This document shows positions 50,365 to 58,031 of a stretch of 64,000 nucleotides of DNA, piece by piece. Source of the stretch: Sphingomonas sp. C3-2 (GTDB taxonomy: Bacteria > Pseudomonadota > Alphaproteobacteria > Sphingomonadales > Sphingomonadaceae); the NCBI RefSeq assembly GCF_033025475.1, contig NZ_CP130322.1:496001-560000 (forward strand), given 5' to 3'. A program made the translations under genes and the position numbers. The notes beneath the pieces were generated by a model that searched no databases, was not told the origin of the DNA, and worked only from the letters and a program-made list of their open reading frames with translations. Each line of letters opens with the position of its first letter. Position 1 is the stretch's first letter.

Positions 50365-50814
50365 CTAGTTTCTTGCCTCGGGCGGGACAACGGGCAAGGG
50401 CAAGGCGGCGATCTCGACGCCTTCCTCGATCAGTTCGCGGGCCTGCTCGGGCGTGGCCTGTCCGTGGATCGACTTGCGCTCGATTTCGCCCAGATGCATC
50501 GCCTTGGCGCGGTCGGCAAAGTCGCCGCCCACCCAATCCGAATCCTTGAGCATTTCGGCCTGCGCCTGCGCGAGCGCGGCGTACACGGCCTTTAGCTTCT
50601 CGTCGTTTCCGCCTTCGCGTGCAGGCGCGACCTCCGACCTGCGGTTGCCTTTTGCCGCGACATTCGGCGCCATCACTGCCTTTTCAACCTTATTGTCCCC
50701 GCACAAGGGGCACGAAATAAGACCGCGCTCGCGCTGGCTTTCATAATCGGAGGAGGATCCGAACCAAGCCTCGAACACATGGCCGTCCCCGCATCGAAGA
50801 TCGAAAACGATCAT
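50365..50814 (-). CDS. DUF1178 family protein
   Basis: A 149-residue protein with a C4 zinc-ribbon-like start (MIVFDLRCGDGHVFEAWF...LISCPLCGD) typical of DUF1178, whose function is unknown. The C-terminal region has AKAMHLGEIERKSIHGQAT, a conserved patch in the family. The ATG at 50814 overlaps the stop of the carbon-nitrogen hydrolase gene by ATGA, so both are in one transcript with grxC and comF upstream. Confidence 0.9.
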   Translation of the reverse strand: MIVFDLRCGDGHVFEAWFGSSSDYESQRERGLISCPLCGDNKVEKAVMAPNVAAKGNRRSEVAPAREGGNDEKLKAVYAALAQAQAEMLKDSDWVGGDFADRAKAMHLGEIERKSIHGQATPEQARELIEEGVEIAALPLPVVPPEARN

Positions 50815-51641
50815 TTCGCGCGCTCCGGTGCCGGTATCTCACGCCGATGTGCAAGAACCGGAATCCGCGCACGCACATCGGCGATGCGCGCCAGATCGAT
50901 CTCGGCAAAGCCAATGCCCGGCGCATCGCCCATGTCGAGCAGCACTTCACCCCACGGATCGATCACGAGCGAATGACCATAGGTTTCACGGCCATCTTCA
51001 TGGATGCCCGTCTGCGCAGCGGCGACGACGAAACAGCCGGTTTCGATCGCGCGCGCGCGGAGCAGCGTATGCCAGTGCGCCCGCCCCGTCGGCACGGTGA
51101 AGGCGGCGGGCAAGGCGAGTATTTCGGCGCCGGCGGCCGACAGCGCCTGAAACAGCGCCGGAAAGCGGAGATCGTAGCAAATGGCGAGGCCCAGCACGCC
51201 TGCGGGCGTATCGATCAGCGTCGTGCCGTCCCCAGGCGCGTAAGCAGCCGACTCCCGCCAGCTTTCGCCTGTCGGCAGATCGACATCGAAGAGATGCATC
51301 TTGTCGTAGCTGGCGCGGACCATACCCCGATCGTCGATCACGAAGCCACGGTTGACGAGGCGTCCGTCGGCACGCTCGCCCGAAAGCGCGAGCGAACCGA
51401 TATGGATCCATAGCCCCTGTTCGGCCGCAGCCGCCCGCGCTGCGCGCAGCACCGGATCATGCGCGGCATCACGCAGGCGCCCGCGCGAACGCTCCCTGTC
51501 GCGATCCAGAAGCCCGGTCATTTCCGGGGTGAACAGCATCCGCGCACCGCCGGCACGCGCCTCACGCGCAGCCGCGCTCAAAGTGGCGGCATTGGCCGCG
51601 GGATCGATCCCGCTCGTCATCTGCAACAGGGCAATACGCAT
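50811..51641 (-). CDS. Carbon-nitrogen hydrolase (nitrilase superfamily, Nit-like)
   Basis: A 276-residue amidase. The Glu-Lys-Cys triad is seen in ARMLFTPEMTGLLDRD, ASYDKMHLFDVD and GLAICYDLRFPALFQ. The RALDPRAE-like end HRREIPAPERAK and length match the Nit1/Nit2-type subgroup that acts on deaminated glutathione or omega-amides (family knowledge). It is followed by DUF1178 with an overlap and preceded by grxC after 11 bases; linkage with glutaredoxin fits a glutathione repair role. Confidence 0.93.
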   Translation of the reverse strand: MRIALLQMTSGIDPAANAATLSAAAREARAGGARMLFTPEMTGLLDRDRERSRGRLRDAAHDPVLRAARAAAAEQGLWIHIGSLALSGERADGRLVNRGFVIDDRGMVRASYDKMHLFDVDLPTGESWRESAAYAPGDGTTLIDTPAGVLGLAICYDLRFPALFQALSAAGAEILALPAAFTVPTGRAHWHTLLRARAIETGCFVVAAAQTGIHEDGRETYGHSLVIDPWGEVLLDMGDAPGIGFAEIDLARIADVRARIPVLAHRREIPAPERAK

Positions 51642-51652
51642 GGTTTTTCCGA

Positions 51653-51922
51653 TCAGGCCGCGAGCAGCGGATCGAGTCTGCCGTCGGCCTCAAGCGCATA
51701 AAGATCATCACAACCGCCAATGTGCCGGCCATCGATAAATATCTGCGGAACGGTGGTGCGGCCATGCGCGCGGCTGATCATCTCTTCCCGCTTCGGCCCG
51801 CCGTTGGAAATCTCGAACTCTTCGAAGGACGCGCCCTTCGCATCGAGCAACGCCTTGGCACGCGCGCAATAACCGCAGGTAAACTTGGTATAGATCTCGA
51901 TCTTCGGCATGCGTTCCATCAT
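51653..51922 (-). CDS. grxC: Glutaredoxin 3
   Basis: Small glutathione-dependent disulfide reductase of 89 residues. The active site is CGYC in IYTKFTCGYCARAKALL; glutathione-binding residues lie in TVPQIFIDGRHIGGCDDL. The start at 51922 overlaps the stop of comF (ATGA); ATGs at 51919 and 51910 also exist. It belongs to the leftward comF-grxC-nit-DUF1178 transcript. Confidence 0.94.
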   Translation of the reverse strand: MMERMPKIEIYTKFTCGYCARAKALLDAKGASFEEFEISNGGPKREEMISRAHGRTTVPQIFIDGRHIGGCDDLYALEADGRLDPLLAA

Positions 51923-52701
51923 CCTTTCCCTGCGAGGTGTGGTTCCGCGCCGCCATTGTCAACATCGGACTGCAGCACGCGCGCCCAGCACAGGAGGATA
52001 ACCCTTTTCGCCCCTGCCCTTTTGAGCGCCCGCGCGCAGGCATTGGCGGTAGCACCGCTGGTGTAGACATCGTCGATCAACCAGATCGTTCGCCCGGTAA
52101 TATTGGCGCGCGCGTCAGCCGCAACACGAAAGGCGCCCCGCACCGCCTTGGCCCGCGCCTTCGCCCCAAGGTTACGCAGAGATGGTGTGGCGCGCGTTCT
52201 TTTCAGCAATGCTGGCGCCAACGATACCCCCGTCTGTCGGGAGACAAGCCGTGCGATCAGCATCGACTGGTTATACCCCCGCGACCACAGCCGCCATCGG
52301 TGGAGCGGAACCGGAACGAGCAGACCCGATGGCCCATCCGCTTCCTCGGCAACGACAAAACGCCCAAGCTGACCGGCGATGATATGCGCCATGCCCGGAC
52401 GCCTGCCATATTTGAGCTTGAGCACGACACGCCGCGCCATCTCGCCGTAAACCACCGCCGCGCGTACACCATCATGATCGGGCGGCGACGCGAGGCATGG
52501 GCCACAGTGTATTCCCGCCATTGCCGTTGGCGGCAATGGCACCCCGCAGGCCGCACAGCCCCCGCCCCCCAGAAATTCCATCTGCTGCCAGCAGGAGATG
52601 CAGAAGCGGTGATCGCCGTCGACCACCGTGCCGCAGCCCGGGCAGCGCGGGGGCAGCGCAAAATCGCAAATCGAACGCAGGAAGGAAGCTGCCGACCGCA
52701 T
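51919..52701 (-). CDS. comF: ComF family protein (phosphoribosyltransferase-like)
   Basis: A 260-residue protein. The N-terminal zinc-finger segment has CPGCG, FCISCW, CAACG and GPCL; the C-terminal PRTase fold has the VPVPLHRWRLWSRGYNQS helix and the phosphate loop WLIDDVYTSGATANAC. ComF helps DNA uptake in competent bacteria but most copies are of unknown role. The ATG at 52701 (AAGGGG upstream) is chosen; an ATG at 52743 adds 14 residues but then only one base separates it from the divergent gene. Confidence 0.9.
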   Translation of the reverse strand: MRSAASFLRSICDFALPPRCPGCGTVVDGDHRFCISCWQQMEFLGGGGCAACGVPLPPTAMAGIHCGPCLASPPDHDGVRAAVVYGEMARRVVLKLKYGRRPGMAHIIAGQLGRFVVAEEADGPSGLLVPVPLHRWRLWSRGYNQSMLIARLVSRQTGVSLAPALLKRTRATPSLRNLGAKARAKAVRGAFRVAADARANITGRTIWLIDDVYTSGATANACARALKRAGAKRVILLCWARVLQSDVDNGGAEPHLAGKG

Positions 52702-52744
52702 CCGCCCCTTGTCCAACGCACGGCGCTGTTGCACAAGCGCCATC

Positions 52745-53608
52745 GTGTCAGCCCCCGAACTCTTTGATCGACGCCTGCGGCGGCTTCGCCGCGACCGCGC
52801 AACCGCAACATTCGCGGAATATGATTTTCTGCGCACGCACATGGTGGAGGAAATTCTCGATCGCCTCGACAGCGTGAAACGGGAATTTTCCTGGGCGCTT
52901 GATCTTGGATCGGCAGACGGATCGCTGGCAAACGCGCTGCGCGCGCGGGGCATGAAGGTTGTGCAGGCAGATCCCGGCTATGCTTCGGCGCAGCGCCTGG
53001 GCGGCATCCAGTGCGACGAAGACCGCCTTCCCTTTGCCGATGAGAGCTTCGATCTGATCGTTCAGGCCGGCGGGCTGGAAAGCATCAATGACGTGCCCGG
53101 TGCGCTGACGCTGGCCCGGCGTGCGCTGCGGCCTGATGGTTTGTTCCTCGGCACCTTTGCCGGTGCCGGTAGCCTCAGCGCACTAAAGGCTGCGGCGCTG
53201 GCCGCCGACATGGCGCTCGGCGACACGCTGCGTGCGCGGATCCACCCGCAGATCGACGTTCGCTCAGCGGGGGACCTGTTGTCGCGCGCGGGCTTCGCGC
53301 TTCCGGTTGCGGACAGCGCGGCGCTGACAGTCCGCTACGGCAGTCTGTTCGGCCTTCTGCGCGATTTGCGCGGCATGGCAGCCACCAATTTGCTGACGGC
53401 GGACCGTGCGCCGCTCAGCCGCCAATGGCTTTCCGCAGCAGCGGAAAATTTCGCAGCGCGCGCCGAGGCCGATGGCAAGACGAGCGAGACGTTCGAAATC
53501 ATCTGCCTGACGGGATGGGCGCCCAGCCCCGATCAACCCAAGCCTGCACGCCGGGGCAGCGCCACCAAATCGCTCGCACAGGCGCTGAAAACCTCCGAAA
53601 AGGGTTAG
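52745..53608 (+). CDS. SAM-dependent methyltransferase (NDUFAF5/BioC-like)
   Basis: A 287-residue class I methyltransferase. SAM motif I is ALDLGSADGSLANAL; motif II region is VVQADPGYASAQRLG; then FADESFDLIVQAGGLESIND. Its length, the F-A-E-Y-D-F-L start and the DLRGMAATNLLT stretch match alphaproteobacterial homologues of NDUFAF5 and BioC. A GTG at 52745 is the only reasonable start. The gene is divergent from comF, whose start is at most 43 bases away. The 3' end overlaps by four the convergent NUDIX gene. Confidence 0.87.
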   Translation: MSAPELFDRRLRRLRRDRATATFAEYDFLRTHMVEEILDRLDSVKREFSWALDLGSADGSLANALRARGMKVVQADPGYASAQRLGGIQCDEDRLPFADESFDLIVQAGGLESINDVPGALTLARRALRPDGLFLGTFAGAGSLSALKAAALAADMALGDTLRARIHPQIDVRSAGDLLSRAGFALPVADSAALTVRYGSLFGLLRDLRGMAATNLLTADRAPLSRQWLSAAAENFAARAEADGKTSETFEIICLTGWAPSPDQPKPARRGSATKSLAQALKTSEKG

Positions 53609-54003
53609 ATCAGGGCTTCCAGCAAGCCGATCAGGGGCTTGTCGGCGGGGGGCATCTCAAGCCCGTGCAACTGTACCGGACGAACCCATTTCAACCCGTC
53701 CGCATCCAAAGCCGCGGGCGTCCCTTTCCACTTGCGGCAGATATAGAGCAACAGCACAAGGTGTTTGCTACCGAGCGGCTCACTCGCGAACCCCGCTGGC
53801 GCCAGGCACGCGGTGTGCGTTTCAATGCCCAGTTCTTCGTGGAGTTCACGAACCAGTGCGGCCTCCGGCGTTTCGCCGGCCTCCACCTTGCCGCCTGGAA
53901 ATTCCCACAACCCCGCCATGCTGCGATCCGCGCTGCGCTGCTGGACAAGCACCCGGCCATCGGCATCTACCAGCGCCGCCGCAGTCACAAACAGCATGTC
54001 CAT
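53605..54003 (-). CDS. mutT: NUDIX hydrolase, MutT-type (8-oxo-dGTP diphosphatase)
   Basis: A 132-residue pyrophosphatase that clears oxidised nucleotides. The NUDIX box is complete: GGKVEAGETPEAALVREL continuing into HEELGIE, with the glutamates for metal binding. It starts MDMLFVTAAALVDADGRVLV, as in MutT proteins. It is convergent with the methyltransferase gene, sharing four bases at the ends, and divergent from the pilin gene to its right. Confidence 0.9.
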   Translation of the reverse strand: MDMLFVTAAALVDADGRVLVQQRSADRSMAGLWEFPGGKVEAGETPEAALVRELHEELGIETHTACLAPAGFASEPLGSKHLVLLLYICRKWKGTPAALDADGLKWVRPVQLHGLEMPPADKPLIGLLEALI

Positions 54004-54085
54004 CGCAATCTATTCCCGTCTTCTAGCAAATTATTAATTCAATTATGCCTAACCCTGTTTTAGGGAAAAACGCGTGGGGCAGGCA

Positions 54086-54274
54086 ATGATGATCGGATCG
54101 AAGACGGCATTTTCCAATTTTCGGCGCGATCAACGTGCTGCAACCGCAATAGAATATGGCCTGATCGCGGCGCTGATTGCCATCGCCGCGGTTGGCGGTA
54201 TGAACAGCTTTGGCGGGGGACTGAGGGGGATGTGGGGGTATATCTCGAACGAGGTTCTGACCGCTACCTCCTAA
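54086..54274 (+). CDS. Flp/Fap-type pilin 1
   Basis: A 62-residue Flp family type IVb pilin. The prepilin-like segment AATAIEYGLIAALIAIAAVG with the conserved E and Y at +5/+6 after the processing site is plain, preceded by a basic leader (FRRDQR). The C terminus is short (GGGLRGMWGYISNEVLTATS). Two adjacent ATGs at 54086 and 54089 follow AGG. The neighbouring gene encodes a second pilin; no tad or cpa assembly gene lies in the window. Confidence 0.85.
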   Translation: MMIGSKTAFSNFRRDQRAATAIEYGLIAALIAIAAVGGMNSFGGGLRGMWGYISNEVLTATS

Positions 54275-54380
54275 GCGGGGATTTTGTTTACCAAATTAAA
54301 ACCCTCCCGCCATTATCATCACACATGTCGATGGGGGGCGACCCGGTCGACGGGACGCTGGACTATCAAGGAGACCGGAT

Positions 54381-54557
54381 ATGAAGTTCCTCAAGAAGTT
54401 TCTTCGCGACAACAAGGCCGCAACGGCCATCGAATATGGTCTGATCGCTGCCCTGATCGCGGTGGCTGGCGTAGGTGCATTCACCGCTCTGGGCGAACAG
54501 ATCAACACCACGATGACGAACGCCAAGGACGCGATGGCTGGCAATTCCGCTGGTTAA
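54381..54557 (+). CDS. Flp/Fap-type pilin 2
   Basis: A 58-residue pilin paralogue, MKFLKKFLRDNKAATAIEYG followed by LIAALIAVAGVGAFTALGEQ, with a basic leader then the Flp core. AAGGAG lies nine bases before the ATG at 54381. It ends at 54557 and is followed at once by a terminator. It shares AATAIEYGLIAALIA with pilin 1 but has a different tail (MTNAKDAMAGNSAG). Likely the major subunit given its better ribosome site; assembly genes must be elsewhere. Confidence 0.88.
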   Translation: MKFLKKFLRDNKAATAIEYGLIAALIAVAGVGAFTALGEQINTTMTNAKDAMAGNSAG

Positions 54558-54565
54558 CATCTAAC

Positions 54566-54593
54566 CGGGCGGCGGTTTCCCGCCGCCCGTTTT
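54566..54593 (+). terminator. Rho-independent terminator after the pilin genes
   Basis: CGGGCGGCGG (54566-54575) and CCGCCGCCCG (54580-54589) form a perfect ten-pair stem around a TTTC loop, followed by TTTT. It ends the pilin transcript before the convergent M48 protease gene. Confidence 0.9.
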
Positions 54594-54600
54594 CATTTGA

Positions 54601-56070
54601 TCAATACGTCACAATCTTCACACGCTGCCCCGCCTGCAGCCGCGCATTCGACTGAAGCGCATTGAGCGTCAGAAAACGCTCCTGCTGATAATCGGCATAG
54701 GCCATGCGCCGCGAGAGCGTCTGCACCGTATCGCCTGCCTTCACCGTCACCACCTGAACGCGGCGCGGCTTGATTGCGGCGACATCAGCGGCCGTCAGCT
54801 TCCGAACGCTTTGATACAGCGAATTGAACAGCCCGCTATTGTTCACCGGTGTGATCGCCACGAAGTGATAGGCCGTTTGCGGCCCGAACTGATAGGCGAA
54901 AACCGTGACGCCGACCACGCCCTGCTGGGTATTGGCGCGGGCCGACGCATAGGCCGCATCGATACCGTTCACGCTTGTGCGTTGAATTTCACCATAATCG
55001 ACCCGCCCCTGCCCGCTGCCAAGCGCGCTGAACACGGAATCGATATAGGCGGGCAACCCGCCTGAAGGAATCGCGCCGCCCGCAAATTGCGCCTGCCCGC
55101 CCGACCCGTTGATCGTGACCGCCTGGGTTCCGTTGGCCATGGCAAAACCCTGCGGCACGGTGAAGCTGAGCTTCAGATCGGGATGGCGGAAGGTGCGGCC
55201 ATCGACAATCCCCTGCTTGGGATCGTCCTCGTACAGCACGCCGTTCAATGCATTCATGAACGCATCGCGGTTGCGGACACCGCCTGCCACGCCCGTTTTG
55301 CGCGCCTGCGTAAGCGCGCGCGAGACGCGGCTTCCCGGATCGGGATGCGTGCTCGCCCATTCGGGGGCCGAACGCGCTTCGCCTCCGCGAACACGAGCTT
55401 CGAGCGCGGTCTGCGCCGCCAGCGATGCAAGCATCGACGACGAGGCTGCCGGGTCATATCCCGCCTTGGCGAGATAGCGGATGCCAAGATCATCGGCTTC
55501 ATATTCCTGGGTGCGCGAAAAACGCAGGGTCAGTAGCTGACTGCCCGTGCCGATCCCCTGCTGCAGCATCTGCCCAAGGCCCGAATTGCCGGCCACCGCG
55601 CCCACCAGAACCTGCCCGAGAACGCCGAGGATCGAGTTTCGCGTGGCCGCCTTTTGCCGCTTCTGGGAATGCTGGGCGGCCACATGGCCAACCTCGTGTC
55701 CCAGCACTGATGCCAGTTCGGCCTCGTCATTCATCAGCGCCAGCAACTGGCGCGTGACATAGACATAGCCGCCGGGGATGGCGAAGGCGTTGTTCACCGG
55801 CGAATTGAGCAGCGTGATCGTGAAATCGCTCTGGCTGTTCGATAGCCCGGACTGAACGGCGATCTTGCGCCCAACCTGCGTCACATAGGCGGCCTGGCTG
55901 CCCGAATAAGGCCCGCCAAATTCCTGCAACAACTCAGGATGCGCCTTGGCGCCGACCTGCTTGTCCTTCGCCGAGATCGACTGGGCCTGCTGCGCCACTG
56001 AGGGGACGGCAATTGCGCCCCCTGCGACAGCCAATCCCGCGATTCCAGACAAAAGCCACTTCTTCGCCAC
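54601..56070 (-). CDS. M48 family metalloprotease with C-terminal LysM-like domain
   Basis: A 489-residue periplasmic zinc protease of the BepA/YcaL type. Signal peptide MAKKWLLSGIAGLAVAGGAI with cleavage near SVAQQ. The active site is LGHEVGHVAAQHS; the third ligand is in EYEADDLGIRYL. The C-terminal part has a LysM-like start VVTVKAGDTVQTLSRRMA. A GTG at 56070 follows AAGGGG by seven bases and is preferred over a TTG at 56091. Such proteins trim misassembled outer-membrane proteins. It is convergent with the pilin operon and upstream of nothing in the same direction. Confidence 0.9.
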   Translation of the reverse strand: MAKKWLLSGIAGLAVAGGAIAVPSVAQQAQSISAKDKQVGAKAHPELLQEFGGPYSGSQAAYVTQVGRKIAVQSGLSNSQSDFTITLLNSPVNNAFAIPGGYVYVTRQLLALMNDEAELASVLGHEVGHVAAQHSQKRQKAATRNSILGVLGQVLVGAVAGNSGLGQMLQQGIGTGSQLLTLRFSRTQEYEADDLGIRYLAKAGYDPAASSSMLASLAAQTALEARVRGGEARSAPEWASTHPDPGSRVSRALTQARKTGVAGGVRNRDAFMNALNGVLYEDDPKQGIVDGRTFRHPDLKLSFTVPQGFAMANGTQAVTINGSGGQAQFAGGAIPSGGLPAYIDSVFSALGSGQGRVDYGEIQRTSVNGIDAAYASARANTQQGVVGVTVFAYQFGPQTAYHFVAITPVNNSGLFNSLYQSVRKLTAADVAAIKPRRVQVVTVKAGDTVQTLSRRMAYADYQQERFLTLNALQSNARLQAGQRVKIVTY

Positions 56071-56141
56071 GCACAATCCCCTTGCCAACAATAGCTGTCA
56101 AAACGGGCGAAAGATCGGAACGGTTCCGAAATCGGGGAGGC

Positions 56142-57089
56142 TTAAAGCCCCCCGATCGAAAGGAATTTCTGGCGACGATCCTTGCGGAGCGCATCCGGGC
56201 TCAGCGCACTGAGCGAATCGATCTCCTCGCCAATCGCGGTTCCGAGCGCCTTGATCGCCGCAGCGGGATCGCGGTGCGCGCCGCCCATCGGTTCGGCAAC
56301 GATACGGTCTGCCACGCCCAAGGTTTTCAGATGCTGCGCGGTAATCCGCATCGCATCGGCCGCGTCGCTTGCCTTGTCGGCGGTACGCCACAAAATCGAT
56401 GCGCAGCCTTCGGGCGAAATCACGGCATACACCGCATGTTCGAACATCAGCACGCGGTTGGCGGCAGCCAGCGCAACCGCCCCGCCCGAGCCGCCCTCGC
56501 CCACAATCGCGGCGACCATCGGAACGCCGAGTTCAAGGCACTTCTCGGTCGACCGCGCAATCGCTTCGGCCTGACCCCGCTCCTCGGCCTGAACGCCCGG
56601 AAAGGCGCCCGAGGTATCAACGAGCGTGACAACGGGAATACGGAAACGATCGGCCAGTTCCATCAGGCGGATCGCCTTGCGATAGCCCTCCGGCTTGCCC
56701 ATACCGAAATTGTGACGGATGCGGCTGGCGGTATCATCGCCCTTTTCATGGCCGATAACCATGACGCGGCGGCCGCCCAGCATGCCAAGCCCGCCCATGA
56801 TCGCCTTGTCGTCCGCAAAGGCGCGGTCGCCGGCCAGCGGCATGAAATCGTCGAGCAGCCCGGCAATATAATGCTTGAAATGCGGGCGCTCCGGATGGCG
56901 CGCAACCTGCGTCTTCTGCCAGGGCGTCAGCTTGGCATAGGTATCGCGCAGCATCTTGTCTGCCTTGGCTTCAAGGCGTGCGACATCCGCCTGAATATCG
57001 ACGGCACCCGTTTCTGCGGTCTTCCGCAGATCGGCAATGCGCGATTCAAGTTCGGCGATCGGTTTTTCAAAGTCGAGAAAGCTAACCAT
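56142..57089 (-). CDS. accA: Acetyl-CoA carboxylase carboxyltransferase subunit alpha
   Basis: Transfers carboxyl groups from biotin to acetyl-CoA, making malonyl-CoA. The 315-residue protein begins with the coiled [20 protein letters not shown] helix and carries the crotonase-type motifs [36 protein letters not shown] and [17 protein letters not shown]. It follows xerD after 12 bases. The xerD-accA pairing is common in this order. Confidence 0.97.
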   Translation of the reverse strand: MVSFLDFEKPIAELESRIADLRKTAETGAVDIQADVARLEAKADKMLRDTYAKLTPWQKTQVARHPERPHFKHYIAGLLDDFMPLAGDRAFADDKAIMGGLGMLGGRRVMVIGHEKGDDTASRIRHNFGMGKPEGYRKAIRLMELADRFRIPVVTLVDTSGAFPGVQAEERGQAEAIARSTEKCLELGVPMVAAIVGEGGSGGAVALAAANRVLMFEHAVYAVISPEGCASILWRTADKASDAADAMRITAQHLKTLGVADRIVAEPMGGAHRDPAAAIKALGTAIGEEIDSLSALSPDALRKDRRQKFLSIGGL

Positions 57090-57101
57090 CGGTGACGGGG
57101 G

Positions 57102-58031
57102 TTAAGCGCGCAAAGGGCCGCCGTCAACGCGTGCCTGCATTGCGCCGAGCGGATGATTGCGATTGACGAGTTCGACAAGCCGCCTGCTGTCGACATGCGT
57201 ATATATTTGGGTGGTGCCGATATCGGCATGACCAAGCATCGCCTGAAGCGCGCGCAGATCCGCGCCGCCCTCAAGCAGATGCGTGGCAAAGGCGTGGCGC
57301 AGCACGTGCGGACTGATTCTTTCAGGTGGAATTCCGGCCCGCGCGCCAAGCTCACGAATAAGCTGGTACAATCGGATTCGGCTGAGGTGCGACTTGCCCG
57401 ACGGAAAGAGCCACAGCGAATCATCGGACACATGATCGAGCCACGCAGAGACAGCATGGCGGGCACGATCCGAGATCGGCACCAGCCTTTCCTTCCCACC
57501 CTTGCCCTTCAGGATCAGGAACGGCCGATCCCCCACCAGCGCGTTGCGCGGCAGTGATACGAGCTCGCTGGCGCGCAGCCCCGAACCGTAAAGCAGTTCG
57601 ATGAGCGCCGCGAGCCGCACGTCGAGCGGCCGGGGATGTTCGATACCCAGCGCCGCCTCGATCTCGCCGAACAAACGCGACACGTCCTCGTGGCCCAAGA
57701 TGCGCGGCAAGGGGCGACGCGTGGCCGGGCGCGGAAGCGCTGGCGACGGATCATCCGCGCGAAACCCTTCGTCCAGCAGAAAGCCGTAAAACCGCCGGAG
57801 CGCCGCCGCCTTGCGTGCCACTGTCGACGAGGCAAGCGCCGCCCAGCTTTCGGACAAGATCGTCAGCATCGCCTGATCTGCCTCGACAAGGCGGCCGTCA
57901 AGAACGCCGGATGCCCCGCGCAGATCGGTGCGATAGGCAGCGAGCGTATTGCTTGCCGCCCCGGCTTCCGCCGCAAGCATCTCGAGAAAGCGGTCGATCA
58001 GCGCCGAATCCGATCCGGCAGGCGCGCTCAC
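57102..58031 (-). CDS. xerD: Tyrosine recombinase XerD
   Basis: A 309-residue site-specific recombinase resolving chromosome dimers at dif with XerC. N-terminal SAM-like domain (LIDRFLEMLAAEAGAASNTL), C-terminal catalytic domain with Arg in YGSGLRASELVSL, Lys in KGKGGKERLVPI, His-x-x-Arg in SPHVLRHAFATHLLEGG, and His/Tyr in LGHADIGTTQIYTHV. A GTG start (58031) overlaps the stop of the preceding gene (GTGA). It is the housekeeping recombinase, not a phage integrase. Confidence 0.95.
   Translation of the reverse strand: MSAPAGSDSALIDRFLEMLAAEAGAASNTLAAYRTDLRGASGVLDGRLVEADQAMLTILSESWAALASSTVARKAAALRRFYGFLLDEGFRADDPSPALPRPATRRPLPRILGHEDVSRLFGEIEAALGIEHPRPLDVRLAALIELLYGSGLRASELVSLPRNALVGDRPFLILKGKGGKERLVPISDRARHAVSAWLDHVSDDSLWLFPSGKSHLSRIRLYQLIRELGARAGIPPERISPHVLRHAFATHLLEGGADLRALQAMLGHADIGTTQIYTHVDSRRLVELVNRNHPLGAMQARVDGGPLRA

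Noticed and set aside
57102-58031. Tyrosine recombinase as evidence of a prophage or island.
   Set aside because: Its sequence motifs, neighbours accA and aroK-aroB, and the absence of phage genes fit housekeeping XerD.
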